From positions 1-27,207 of the forward strand of contig CANRBW010000004.1 of assembly GCA_947628975.1 (NCBI GenBank): a stretch of DNA of 27,207 nt, read 5' to 3'. Source of the DNA: an uncultured Oscillospiraceae bacterium. GTDB taxonomy: Bacteria > Bacillota > Clostridia > Oscillospirales > Oscillospiraceae. This document shows, one piece after another, positions 1 to 7,162 of this stretch (positions are counted from its first letter, which is position 1; each line of letters begins with the position of its first letter). The position numbers and the translations under genes were made by a program. Under the pieces are notes generated by a model, which saw only the letters and a list, made by a program, of their open reading frames with translations, had not been told where the DNA came from and ran no database searches.

Positions 1-1512
1 GCACGCAGGCATGAGGAGCTGGCGGAACAGCAGATCCCCGCCCTCGCCCGCCCCGCCTTCCACCTGTCCTCCCGGGCCGGGTGGATGAACGACCCCAACG
101 GCTTCTCCTTCTACCGGGGGGAGTACCACCTGTTCTACCAGTACTACCCCTACGAGTCCAAGTGGAACTCCATGCACTGGGGCCACGCGGTCAGCCGGGA
201 CCTGCTCCACTGGCGCTACCTCCCCGCCGCCCTGGCCCCCGACACTCTGGCAGACAAGGACGGGTGCTACTCCGGCAGCGCCGTGGAACTGCCCGACGGG
301 CGGCAGCTGCTGATGTACACCGGCGTGGTGGAGGGGCCCCGCCAGCCCGACGGCACCCGGACGGAGATCCAGACCCAGTGCCTGGCGGTGGGGGACGGGC
401 TGAACTACGAGAAGTACGACCAGAACCCCGTCCTCACCCACGCCGACACCCCGGAGGGCAGCAGCCCCTTCGACTTCCGGGACCCCAAGCTGTGGCGGGA
501 GCCGGACGGGACCTACCGCTGCGTGGTGGGCAGCCGTCCCGCCGACGGCAGCGGCCAGATCCTGTACTACTCAAGCCCGGACGGCTTCCACTGGCGCTTT
601 GAGAGCGTGCTGGTGGAGAACCGGGGGCGGTACGGGCTGATGTGGGAGTGCCCCGACTTCTTCGAGCTGGACGGCGTCCACGTTCTGCTCACCAGCCCCC
701 AGGATATGCTGCCCAGCGGCTTTGAGTACCACAACGGCAACGGCACCCTGGCCCTCATCGGCGACTTCGACCCCCAGCGGGGGACCTTCACCCCCCGGCA
801 CGACCAGGCGGTGGACTACGGCATCGACTTCTACGCCACCCAGACCCTCCTGGCCCCGGACGGGCGGCGGATCATGATCGCCTGGATGCAGAACTGGGAC
901 ACCCTGTCCATCGCCTCGCTGAAGGCCCCTTGGTTCGGGCAGATGACCCTCCCCAGGGAGCTGTCCGTCCGGGAGGGCCGGCTGTACCAGTGGCCGGTCC
1001 GGGAACTGGACGCCCTGCGGAGCGGCCGGGTGGCCTACGAGAACGTGACCTTTGAAGGGCCCCTCACCCTGGAGGGGATCCGGGGCCGGCAGGTGGACGT
1101 CACCATCACCCTGCGGCCCGGGGACGGGGAACACCTCTACCAGAAGTTCGCCGTCTGGTTCTGCCAGAACGACGACTACCACGTGGCCATCAGCTTCCGA
1201 CCCGGGGAGTCCATCCTGAAGATCGACCGGAAGTTCTCCGGGTCCCGGCGGGCCATCATCCACCAGCGCCGGTGCGCGGTGCCCAAGCGGGGCGGGGAGA
1301 TCACCTTCCGCATGATCCTGGACCGGTACAGCGTGGAGGTCTTCGTGAACCACGGCGAGCAGACCCTGTCCGCCACCATGTACACCGACCTGGCCGCCGA
1401 CGGCTTCAAGTTCTTCGCCACCGGCAAGGTCACCATGGACATCGAAAAGTACGACCTGGACTTGGACCCGGCCGGCGGGCCGACGGAACAGGAGGTGCGC
1501 GCGGATGGTTGA
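1..1512 (+). CDS. Cytosolic GH32 beta-fructosidase (sucrose/sucrose-6-phosphate hydrolase or fructan fructosidase), 5' partial
   Basis: This gene hydrolyses terminal beta-D-fructosides such as sucrose, sucrose-6-phosphate or short fructans. The reading frame is open to the first base, so the true start lies outside the window; the ATG at 85 is internal, because it is the Met of the conserved WMNDPNG motif and about 28 codons of typical GH32 sequence precede it. Counting from that Met, the catalytic residues are visible: nucleophile D3, transition-state Asp D133 in FRDPK, and acid/base E188 in WECPDFF. The five-bladed propeller occupies roughly residues 1-300, and a C-terminal beta-sandwich with FVNHGEQTLS follows. 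No signal peptide can be assessed, but the compact two-domain form and the adjoining fructokinase argue for a cytosolic enzyme. The stop overlaps the kinase start by 8 nt, indicating translational coupling. The exact substrate cannot be read from sequence. Confidence 0.95.
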   Translation, partial: ARRHEELAEQQIPALARPAFHLSSRAGWMNDPNGFSFYRGEYHLFYQYYPYESKWNSMHWGHAVSRDLLHWRYLPAALAPDTLADKDGCYSGSAVELPDGRQLLMYTGVVEGPRQPDGTRTEIQTQCLAVGDGLNYEKYDQNPVLTHADTPEGSSPFDFRDPKLWREPDGTYRCVVGSRPADGSGQILYYSSPDGFHWRFESVLVENRGRYGLMWECPDFFELDGVHVLLTSPQDMLPSGFEYHNGNGTLALIGDFDPQRGTFTPRHDQAVDYGIDFYATQTLLAPDGRRIMIAWMQNWDTLSIASLKAPWFGQMTLPRELSVREGRLYQWPVRELDALRSGRVAYENVTFEGPLTLEGIRGRQVDVTITLRPGDGEHLYQKFAVWFCQNDDYHVAISFRPGESILKIDRKFSGSRRAIIHQRRCAVPKRGGEITFRMILDRYSVEVFVNHGEQTLSATMYTDLAADGFKFFATGKVTMDIEKYDLDLDPAGGPTEQEVRADG

Positions 1513-2467
1513 GATCTTTGACGTGGTCGCTCTGGGCGAACTGCTCATCGACTTTACGGAAAACGGCGTCAGCCCCCAGGGGAACCCCATGTTCGAGGCC
1601 AACCCCGGCGGCGCGCCCTGCAACGTGCTGGCCATGCTGGCCAAGCTGGGCAAGCACACCGCCTTCGTGGGCAAGGTGGGGGCGGATATGTTCGGCGCCC
1701 AGCTCCGGGCGGTGGCGGAGGAGGCGGGGATCCGTACCGACGACCTGGCCACCGACCCCAAGGTCCACACCACCCTGGCCTTCGTCAAGACCCTTCCGGG
1801 GGGCGACCGGGACTTCTCCTTCTACCGGGACCCCGGCGCCGACCGGATGCTGGCCCCGGCGGAGATCACCCCCGACCGGGTGGGCCACACCTGTATCTTC
1901 CACTTCGGCTCCCTCTCCCTCACCCATGAGCCCGCCCGCGCCGCCACGGTGAAGGCGGTGGCCATGGCCAAGGAGAACGGCGCGCTCCTCTCCTTCGACC
2001 CTAACCTCCGCCCTCCCCTGTGGGACGACCTGGAGGAGGCCAGGGAGCAGATCGCCTGGGGCCTGTCCCGGTGCGACGTGCTGAAGATCGCCGACAACGA
2101 GGTGGAGTTCATGACCGGCGAGACGGACATCCGCCGGGGCGTGGCCATCCTGCGGGAGCGCTACCCCAACATCCGGCTGCTCAACGCCACCGCCGGGGCG
2201 GAGGGGAGCTATGCCTTCTACGGCCAGGAGGAGACCTTCCAGCCCGCCTTCCACCTGGGCGGCACCATCGAGACCACCGGCGCGGGGGACACCTTCTGCG
2301 CCTGCGTGCTGAACTTCATCCTGGAAAACGGCCTGGTCGACCTGACCGGGCCCGACCTGGACCGGATGCTCCGCTTCGCCAACGCCGCGGCGTATCTGGT
2401 CACCACCAAAAAGGGAGCGATCCGCTCCATGCCGGAGCGGGAACAGGTGGAAGCTCTGCTTCTGTGA
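1505..2467 (+). CDS. PfkB-family fructokinase
   Basis: This gene phosphorylates fructose released by the upstream GH32 enzyme, using ATP, in the cytosol. The 320-residue protein has the usual ribokinase/PfkB length. Visible family features are the N-terminal GELLIDF strand, the substrate-binding NPGGAPCNVL segment, FDPNLRPPLW in the middle, and the C-terminal signature TTGAGDTF with catalytic base D262. The order and wording of these motifs fit bacterial fructokinases better than ribokinases or 2-keto-3-deoxygluconate kinases, though the sugar remains an inference supported by the neighbour. The ATG at 1505 has GGAGGT at 1491-1496, 8 nt upstream, inside the end of the GH32 gene. The two genes overlap and are very likely one operon. 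Confidence 0.93.
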   Translation: MVEIFDVVALGELLIDFTENGVSPQGNPMFEANPGGAPCNVLAMLAKLGKHTAFVGKVGADMFGAQLRAVAEEAGIRTDDLATDPKVHTTLAFVKTLPGGDRDFSFYRDPGADRMLAPAEITPDRVGHTCIFHFGSLSLTHEPARAATVKAVAMAKENGALLSFDPNLRPPLWDDLEEAREQIAWGLSRCDVLKIADNEVEFMTGETDIRRGVAILRERYPNIRLLNATAGAEGSYAFYGQEETFQPAFHLGGTIETTGAGDTFCACVLNFILENGLVDLTGPDLDRMLRFANAAAYLVTTKKGAIRSMPEREQVEALLL

Positions 2468-2533
2468 TCCCGCGCGGCCCCATCACTTTCATGGCGTCCG
2501 GCCACTCCACACCATGGCCGGCGCACATCCAAA

Positions 2534-2659
2534 AAGGAGGGAATCATCTTCCGTGTGGCTCGCGGTGCGGCAGCGTGGAGACCTGTCGTAACGCGGCGCG
2601 CCCCTTGCGGGCGGCCGTGAGGCTGTCGGGCGGAGGCCCGGCCGCCAGAGCCGAGTGAT
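2534..2659 (+). promoter_or_regulatory. Displaced Shine-Dalgarno and structured leader before the ATPase gene
   Basis: A strong ribosome-binding site (AAGGAGG, 2534-2540) lies about 120 nt before the conserved ATG at 2660, whereas the bases next to that ATG carry only a poor GAG. The intervening GC-rich stretch can fold: GGCTC (2557-2561) pairs with GAGCC (2648-2652), and inside it GGCGGCCG (2610-2617) pairs with CGGCCGCC (2639-2646). Such folding would bring the ribosome-binding site nearer the start. A GTG at 2553 could alternatively begin a 12-residue leader peptide ending at 2591. I see no clear promoter in this gap. Confidence 0.45.
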
Positions 2660-3817
2660 ATGGCTAGTGTTGTGCTGAAAAATCTGAAGAAGGTCTACGA
2701 CAACGACGTGACCGCCGTGCAGAACGTCAACCTGGAGGTGGCCGACGGGGAGTTCATCGTGCTGGTGGGCCCCTCCGGCTGCGGCAAGTCCACCACCCTG
2801 CGGATGGTGGCCGGCCTGGAGGACATCACCGAGGGCGACCTCTACATCGGCGACCGCCGCTGCAACGACGTGGCCCCCAAGGACCGGGACATCGCCATGG
2901 TCTTCCAGTCCTACGCCCTCTACCCCCACATGACGGTGCGGGACAACATCGCCTTCTCCCTGAAACTGCGCAAGGTCCCCAAGGAGGAGATCAACCGCCG
3001 GGTGGACGAGGCCGCGGAGATCCTGGGCATCACCGAGTACCTGGACCGCAAGCCCAAGGCCCTCTCCGGCGGCCAGCGCCAGCGGGTGGCCATCGGCCGG
3101 GCCATCGTCCGGGAGCCCAAGGTCCTGCTCATGGACGAGCCGCTGTCCAACCTGGACGCCAAGCTCCGCAACCAGATGCGCGCGGAGATCATCAAGCTGC
3201 GCAAGCGCATCAACGCCACCTTCATGTACGTCACCCACGACCAGACCGAGGCCATGACCCTGGGCGACCGGATCGTCATCATGCAGAAGGGCGGCTTCGT
3301 CAACCAGATCGGCACCCCCCAGGAGCTCTACAACTGCCCGGTGAACCTGTTCGTGGCCGGCTTCATCGGCGCGCCCCAGATGAACTTCTTCAACGACGCC
3401 AAGCTCATCGTCAAGGACGGCAAGTACTACGCCCAGATCAAGGGCAAGGACTTCGAGCTCTCCGAGCTGCACCAGAAGGTCCTCAAGCAGAAGGGCCAGC
3501 AGCCCTGCGACATCGTGGCCGGCATCCGGCCCGACCATGTGGTGCTGGGCGAGGGCGGCCTGAAGGGCAAGGTGGAGGTCACCGAGATGATGGGCGCCTC
3601 CCTCCACCTCCACGCCGACTGCCAGGGGGACGACATCGTGATGATCGCCTCCACCGTGGGCCTGGACCAGGGGCTGATGAACGGCACCACCAAGGAGGTG
3701 TCCTTCAACTTCCCCGCCGACCTGCTCCAGCTCTTCGACAAGGAGACGGGGAACAACCTGATCTGGTACGACGAGGCCTCCGACAAGGCCAACCACCCCG
3801 TCTGCGCCAAGTATTGA
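2660..3817 (+). CDS. msmX: MsmX/UgpC-type carbohydrate ABC importer ATPase
   Basis: This is the ATP-hydrolysing subunit of CUT1-class sugar importers, acting on the cytoplasmic face of the membrane. The 385-residue protein has Walker A GPSGCGKST (37-45), Q-loop Q83, signature LSGGQ (135-139), Walker B VLLMDE (155-160) and H-loop H193. A C-terminal TOBE/OB regulatory region (about 235-380) is typical of the MalK/MsmX/UgpC group. The protein starts MASVVLKNLKKVY, the usual family N-terminus, so ATG 2660 is firm despite a weak local ribosome-binding site. No permease or substrate-binding protein lies nearby; MsmX-type ATPases are known to serve several importers, so this one may power a sugar importer encoded elsewhere. 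Its place after GH32 and fructokinase genes suggests oligofructoside or sucrose uptake among its jobs, which is an inference. Confidence 0.94.
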   Translation: MASVVLKNLKKVYDNDVTAVQNVNLEVADGEFIVLVGPSGCGKSTTLRMVAGLEDITEGDLYIGDRRCNDVAPKDRDIAMVFQSYALYPHMTVRDNIAFSLKLRKVPKEEINRRVDEAAEILGITEYLDRKPKALSGGQRQRVAIGRAIVREPKVLLMDEPLSNLDAKLRNQMRAEIIKLRKRINATFMYVTHDQTEAMTLGDRIVIMQKGGFVNQIGTPQELYNCPVNLFVAGFIGAPQMNFFNDAKLIVKDGKYYAQIKGKDFELSELHQKVLKQKGQQPCDIVAGIRPDHVVLGEGGLKGKVEVTEMMGASLHLHADCQGDDIVMIASTVGLDQGLMNGTTKEVSFNFPADLLQLFDKETGNNLIWYDEASDKANHPVCAKY

Positions 3818-3869
3818 TCTCAGAACGTCCGGCCTGACCATCCGGCCACGCCGCGCATTGGACCGTCTG

Positions 3870-3901
3870 GCGAAATGGCCGTAGCGATACGGCCATTTCG
3901 C
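3870..3901 (+). terminator. Perfect 14-bp hairpin with GNRA tetraloop
   Basis: GCGAAATGGCCGTA (3870-3883) and TACGGCCATTTCGC (3888-3901) are exact inverse complements around the loop GCGA, which fits the GNRA tetraloop class. It lies 52 nt after the ATPase stop. The following T-run is only TTT, so it may be a weak intrinsic terminator or an mRNA-stabilising 3' hairpin. Confidence 0.6.
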
Positions 3902-3917
3902 GCGTTTACCCACCTCT

Positions 3918-3943
3918 CTCCCGGCCGCGCCGCGGCCTGGGAG
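3918..3943 (+). other. Second hairpin just before the BMP-protein ribosome-binding site
   Basis: CTCCCGGCC (3918-3926) can pair with GGCCTGGGAG (3934-3943), with one bulged T and a seven-base loop. It sits about 11 nt before the ribosome-binding site AAGGGGGG (3953-3960) of the next gene. There is no T-run. It may affect translation or simply reflect the GC-rich sequence. Confidence 0.35.
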
Positions 3944-3967
3944 CTCTCGCGCAAGGGGGGCAGAGCT

Positions 3968-5872
3968 ATGTCACATCTCTACTATAAGGACGCGCAAAAG
4001 CTGGGGCTTCGGGAGTTCCGCGCCTGCGCCGCCCAGGGCCGGTATCCCTATCTCCTCTCCCTGGAGGAGCTGGTCCCTCAGGAGCGGCTGGCCCAGGGGG
4101 TGGACCTGGGGGAGGTCCAGATCCCCATGGAGTTCATCGTGGGGGGCCGGGGGAAGGTCTTCGCCAGGAACTTCATGCCCCTGGCGGAGGAGGACTCGGA
4201 GTTCGCCGACAAGTGGAAGCGCCTGTGCCAGGCCCATTTGGACGAGGGCATCCGGGACCCCATCAAGGCCTACGAATACCTCAACCGCTTCTACGTGGAG
4301 GAGGGGAACAAGCGGGTCAGCGTGCTCCGGTACTTCGGCGCGCCCAAGGTCTGCGGCCGGGTCACCCGGATCCTCCCGGAGCGCAACGGCTCGGCGGAGG
4401 TGGAGCGGTACTACGCCTTCGTGGACTTCTACGCCGCCAGCAAGGTGAACTTTCTGGAGTTCTCCCGGCCGGAGGACTACGCCCGGTTCCAGAGCCTGAT
4501 GGGCAAGGAGCCCGGCGAGGCGTGGAGCGACGAGGACCGGGCGGGGCTGAGCGCCGTCTACTACCGCTTCCGCCAGGTCTATGACGCCCTGGGGGGCAAG
4601 GAGCTGGCCTCCACCGCCGGGGACGCCATGCTGGTCTGCCTCCAGTTCTACGGCTATCAGGCCCTGCGGGGCAGGACGGAAAGCGAGCTCCACCAGGCCG
4701 TGGCCAAGGTGTGGGAGGAGATCGCCCTCCAGCAGGAGAGCCCCGCCATCGACGTGAAACTGGACCCGGCGGAGGAAAAGAAGAGCCTGCTGTCCAAACT
4801 GCTGCCCAAGGAGGAGCCCAAGACCCCCATGAAGGTGGCCTTCCTCCACGACAAGACCCCGGAGGTCTCCGGCTGGACCTACGGCCACGAGCTGGGCCGC
4901 CGCCATCTGGAGCGGGTGTTCGGCGGGGAGGTGGAGACCCTTGTCCGCTTCAACGCCATGGAGGGCGACCCCCGGAAGGCCATCGAGGACGCCATCGCCG
5001 CCGGCTGCGGCGTGGTCTTCACCACCTCTCCCCGGCTGCTGCCCGCCAGTCTGAGGGCGGCGGTGGAGCACCCGGAGGTCATCATCCTGAACTGCTCGCT
5101 GAACAAGTCCCACCGCTACATCCGCACCTACTACGCCCGGATGTACGAGGCCAAGTTCGTGGCCGGGGCCATCGCCGGGGCCCTGGCCGGGAGCGAGGGG
5201 GTGGGCTACATCTGCGACTACCCCATCTTCGGCCAGGTGGCCGGGATCAACGCCTTCGCCCTGGGGGCGCAGATGACCGCCCCCGCCGCGCGGGTCTACC
5301 TGGAGTGGTCCTCCGTGGGCGGGGCCAAGGCGGCCGCCCGGCGGCTCACCGACCGGGGGGTCCGGCTCATCTCCTCCCAGGACCTGGCCAAGCGGGAGAA
5401 CTGGGACCGCAGCCCCTTCGGCCTCTCCCTGGTCACCGGGGAGGACCAGGTCAACCTGGCCATGTCGGTGTGGAAGTGGGGGACCTATTACGAGGCCCTG
5501 ATCCGGGCCATCCGGAACAAGACCCTCCAGAGCGAGTACCACGAGAGCGCCAAGGCCCTGAACTACTACTGGGGCATGTCCGCCGGGGTGGTGGACCTGG
5601 TCTGCTCCGACAACCTGCCCGACAGCGCCCGCCGGCTGGCCGCCCTGCTGAAAGACAGCATCCGCCGGGGCGTCTGCGACCCCTTCCGGGGCCCGCTGTA
5701 CGCCCAGGGGGGGCGGGTGGTGACCCGGAAGGGGGAGACCCTGGCGCTGGGGGAGATCATCGACATGAGCTGGCTCAACGAGAACGTCCAGGGGTCCCTG
5801 CCCGCCTACGAGGAGCTGGACGACACCGGCAAGGACACCGTGGGCATCGTGGGCGTGGAGCCCACGGCGTAG
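3968..5872 (+). CDS. Cytosolic BMP/PnrA-type binding protein with ParB-like N-terminal region
   Basis: This 634-residue protein joins two parts. Residues about 1-130 contain a segment (IPMEFIVGGRGKVFARNFMPL) leading to VEEGNKRVSVLRYFG, which resembles the core of ParB/sulfiredoxin-like domains. From about residue 287 (MKVAFLHDKTPEVSGWTYG) to about 600 it resembles basic-membrane-protein/PnrA binding proteins, with a typical YEAKFVAGAIAGALAGSEGVGYICD stretch (read here as two adjoining blocks, YEAKFVAGAIAG and ALAGSEGVGYICD). Known BMP proteins are mostly lipoproteins that bind purine nucleosides, but this one has no signal peptide or lipobox, so it probably acts inside the cell as a sensor or scaffold; that role is inferred. 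I chose ATG 3968, with AAGGGGGG 7 nt upstream, over an in-frame ATG at 3875 that lies inside the 3870-3901 hairpin. A metallophosphoesterase gene follows 39 nt later. Confidence 0.85.
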   Translation: MSHLYYKDAQKLGLREFRACAAQGRYPYLLSLEELVPQERLAQGVDLGEVQIPMEFIVGGRGKVFARNFMPLAEEDSEFADKWKRLCQAHLDEGIRDPIKAYEYLNRFYVEEGNKRVSVLRYFGAPKVCGRVTRILPERNGSAEVERYYAFVDFYAASKVNFLEFSRPEDYARFQSLMGKEPGEAWSDEDRAGLSAVYYRFRQVYDALGGKELASTAGDAMLVCLQFYGYQALRGRTESELHQAVAKVWEEIALQQESPAIDVKLDPAEEKKSLLSKLLPKEEPKTPMKVAFLHDKTPEVSGWTYGHELGRRHLERVFGGEVETLVRFNAMEGDPRKAIEDAIAAGCGVVFTTSPRLLPASLRAAVEHPEVIILNCSLNKSHRYIRTYYARMYEAKFVAGAIAGALAGSEGVGYICDYPIFGQVAGINAFALGAQMTAPAARVYLEWSSVGGAKAAARRLTDRGVRLISSQDLAKRENWDRSPFGLSLVTGEDQVNLAMSVWKWGTYYEALIRAIRNKTLQSEYHESAKALNYYWGMSAGVVDLVCSDNLPDSARRLAALLKDSIRRGVCDPFRGPLYAQGGRVVTRKGETLALGEIIDMSWLNENVQGSLPAYEELDDTGKDTVGIVGVEPTA

Positions 5873-5880
5873 GGAACGTT

Positions 5881-5898
5881 CGCCGGGCGCGCCCGGCG
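5881..5898. other. Perfect 18-bp GC palindrome
   Basis: CGCCGGGCGCGCCCGGCG is its own reverse complement. It fills the short gap between the BMP-type gene and the phosphoesterase gene and directly abuts the latter's ribosome-binding site (GGGAGGT, 5898-5904). It could form an intercistronic hairpin or bind a dimeric protein; neither is shown. Confidence 0.5.
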
Positions 5899-5911
5899 GG
5901 AGGTGGAGAAG

Positions 5912-6502
5912 ATGGAGATCCTGGCCGTCTCAGACGTGGCCGCCCAGTACTATTACGACTACTACACGCCGGGGCGGCTGGACCGCTTCGACCTCATCCT
6001 GGCCTGCGGCGACCTGGACCCCGGCTACCTGGACTTCCTGGTCTCCATGGCCCACTGCCCGCTGGTCTACGTCCGGGGCAACCACGACGACCGGCTCCTG
6101 GAACAGCCCCCGGAGGGGTGCGTCTGCGCCGAGGACCGGGTGGTGGTGGTGGGCGGCGTGCGGATCCTGGGCCTGGGCGGCTCCTTCCGCTACGGGGACG
6201 GGGAGAATATGTTCACCGAGTGGCAGATGCGCCGCCGGATCGCCCGTCTGCGCCCCTCCCTCTGGTGGCACCGGGGATTCGACATCCTCCTCACCCACGC
6301 CCCCGCCCGGGGGGTCAACGACCTGGACGACCTCTCCCACCGGGGCTTTCAGTGCTTCGGGGAGCTGTTGGAGCGCTACCGCCCCAAATACTTCGTCCAC
6401 GGCCACGTCCACCGCAGTTACGGCGTCAACATCCCCCAGCGCGTCCAGCTGGGAGACACCACCGTCATCAACGCCTACGACCACTGCTCCTTCCTCTTTT
6501 GA
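5912..6502 (+). CDS. Calcineurin-like metallophosphoesterase
   Basis: This 196-residue protein is a small cytosolic phosphoesterase, probably binding two metal ions. Motifs in order are SD (D8), CGDLD (32-36), GNHDD (56-60), THAPARG (128-134) and HGHVH (163-167). The first motif is normally D-x-H but here reads SDVAAQYYYDYY with no His; related Clostridia proteins with SDxxxxYxWDYY share this, so it may be a family trait. The substrate is unknown: candidates include phosphodiesters and nucleotides. ATG 5912 is preferred over GTG 5903, because GTG lies inside the ribosome-binding site GGGAGGT and ATG 5912 has the correct 7-nt spacing. It is probably cotranscribed with the BMP-type gene. Confidence 0.9.
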   Translation: MEILAVSDVAAQYYYDYYTPGRLDRFDLILACGDLDPGYLDFLVSMAHCPLVYVRGNHDDRLLEQPPEGCVCAEDRVVVVGGVRILGLGGSFRYGDGENMFTEWQMRRRIARLRPSLWWHRGFDILLTHAPARGVNDLDDLSHRGFQCFGELLERYRPKYFVHGHVHRSYGVNIPQRVQLGDTTVINAYDHCSFLF

Positions 6503-6516
6503 GTGTTTTCGGAAAG

Positions 6517-6531
6517 TTTACATTTTGCACA
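6517..6531 (+). promoter_or_regulatory. Operator-like site D upstream of the LacI-type gene
   Basis: TTTACATTTTGCACA lies immediately before the -35 region of the regulator's promoter. Read on the other strand it gives TGTGCAAAATGTAAA, which matches the three sites before the giant secreted enzyme gene around a shared CAAAAYG core. This suggests autoregulation by the LacI-type protein. Confidence 0.55.
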
Positions 6532-6533
6532 TC

Positions 6534-6563
6534 TTGCTTTTTTCGCCACAGCAGTGGTATACT
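6534..6563 (+). promoter_or_regulatory. Sigma-A promoter for the LacI-type gene
   Basis: The -10 is TATACT (6558-6563) with an extended TGG just before it. The -35 is a weak TTGCTT (6534-6539) at 18-bp spacing. The start of transcription would fall near 6570, giving a leader of about 60 nt before ATG 6629. Confidence 0.6.
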
Positions 6564-6628
6564 GTTAGCGGACGGGCCCCCGGCCCGCCGGACCCGCCGG
6601 AGGGCGAAACAAGGACGGAGGTGGAACC

Positions 6629-7162
6629 ATGGCGAGAAAACGGATCACCATGCAGCAGCTGGCGGACGCCTGCGGCCTGTCCCGGAACACCGTGTCCAAG
6701 GTCTTCAACGACCGGGGCTCCGTGCCGGAGGCCACCCGGCAGACGGTGCTGCAAAAGGCGCGGGAGCTGGGCTACTACCAGCCCTTTGAGGAGGTCCCCG
6801 CCGCCGGGGAGACGCCCCGGCTCCAGAACATCGCCCTGCTCACCCGTCACCCCCCCGCGGAGGGCCACTTTGGCACCTTCTTCCTCCCCGCCTTCATCGA
6901 CCGGCTCAGCCGGGCGGGGTATATGCTGACCATGTACGAGGTCACCCCGGAGCAGATGGCCGCCCGCGTCCTGCCCCCCCATGTCCCCCTGGAACAGCTG
7001 GCGGGGCTGTCGGTGATCGAGATGTTCGACCAGGGCTATCTGGAGATGCTCTGCTCCCTGGGTCTGCCCTGCATCTCGGTGGACTGCAGCGCGGAGACCT
7101 ATCTGGCCCCCATGCGGTGCGACATCGTCTCCATGGAGAACACCGCCGGCCCGCCGCGGTGA
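6629..7162 (+). CDS. LacI-family transcriptional regulator, N-terminal part of a frameshifted gene
   Basis: The fragment carries the DNA-binding helix-turn-helix (residues about 6-27, ITMQQLADACGLSRNTVSKVFN) and hinge region (about 28-50), followed by the first half of the sugar-binding domain. The frame ends early at TGA 7160-7162 after VSMENTAGPPR. The rest of the domain continues in another frame from about 7151. Adding one base near 7150/7151 would restore a normal ENTAGAAAVIRRFLEGG junction and a protein of about 347 residues, the usual LacI-family length. The ribosome-binding site GGAGGT (6617-6622) lies 6 nt before the ATG. If the frameshift is real, the product would bind DNA poorly and could not sense its ligand, since dimerisation and ligand binding need the missing half. 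Confidence 0.88.
   Translation: MARKRITMQQLADACGLSRNTVSKVFNDRGSVPEATRQTVLQKARELGYYQPFEEVPAAGETPRLQNIALLTRHPPAEGHFGTFFLPAFIDRLSRAGYMLTMYEVTPEQMAARVLPPHVPLEQLAGLSVIEMFDQGYLEMLCSLGLPCISVDCSAETYLAPMRCDIVSMENTAGPPR

Noticed and set aside
2553..2591. 12-codon leader peptide gene starting at GTG
   Set aside because: The ribosome-binding site is at usable spacing, but the peptide has no recognisable regulatory codon pattern and could be chance; mentioned only as an alternative.
3875..3967. Upstream ATG extending the BMP-type protein by 31 residues
   Set aside because: The ATG lies within the 3870-3901 hairpin and lacks a ribosome-binding site; ATG 3968 has a good one.
4711..6789. Long + strand open frame crossing the BMP, phosphoesterase and LacI-type genes
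   Set aside because: It is rich in Pro, Arg and Gly, overlaps three convincing genes in another frame, and has no recognisable domain.
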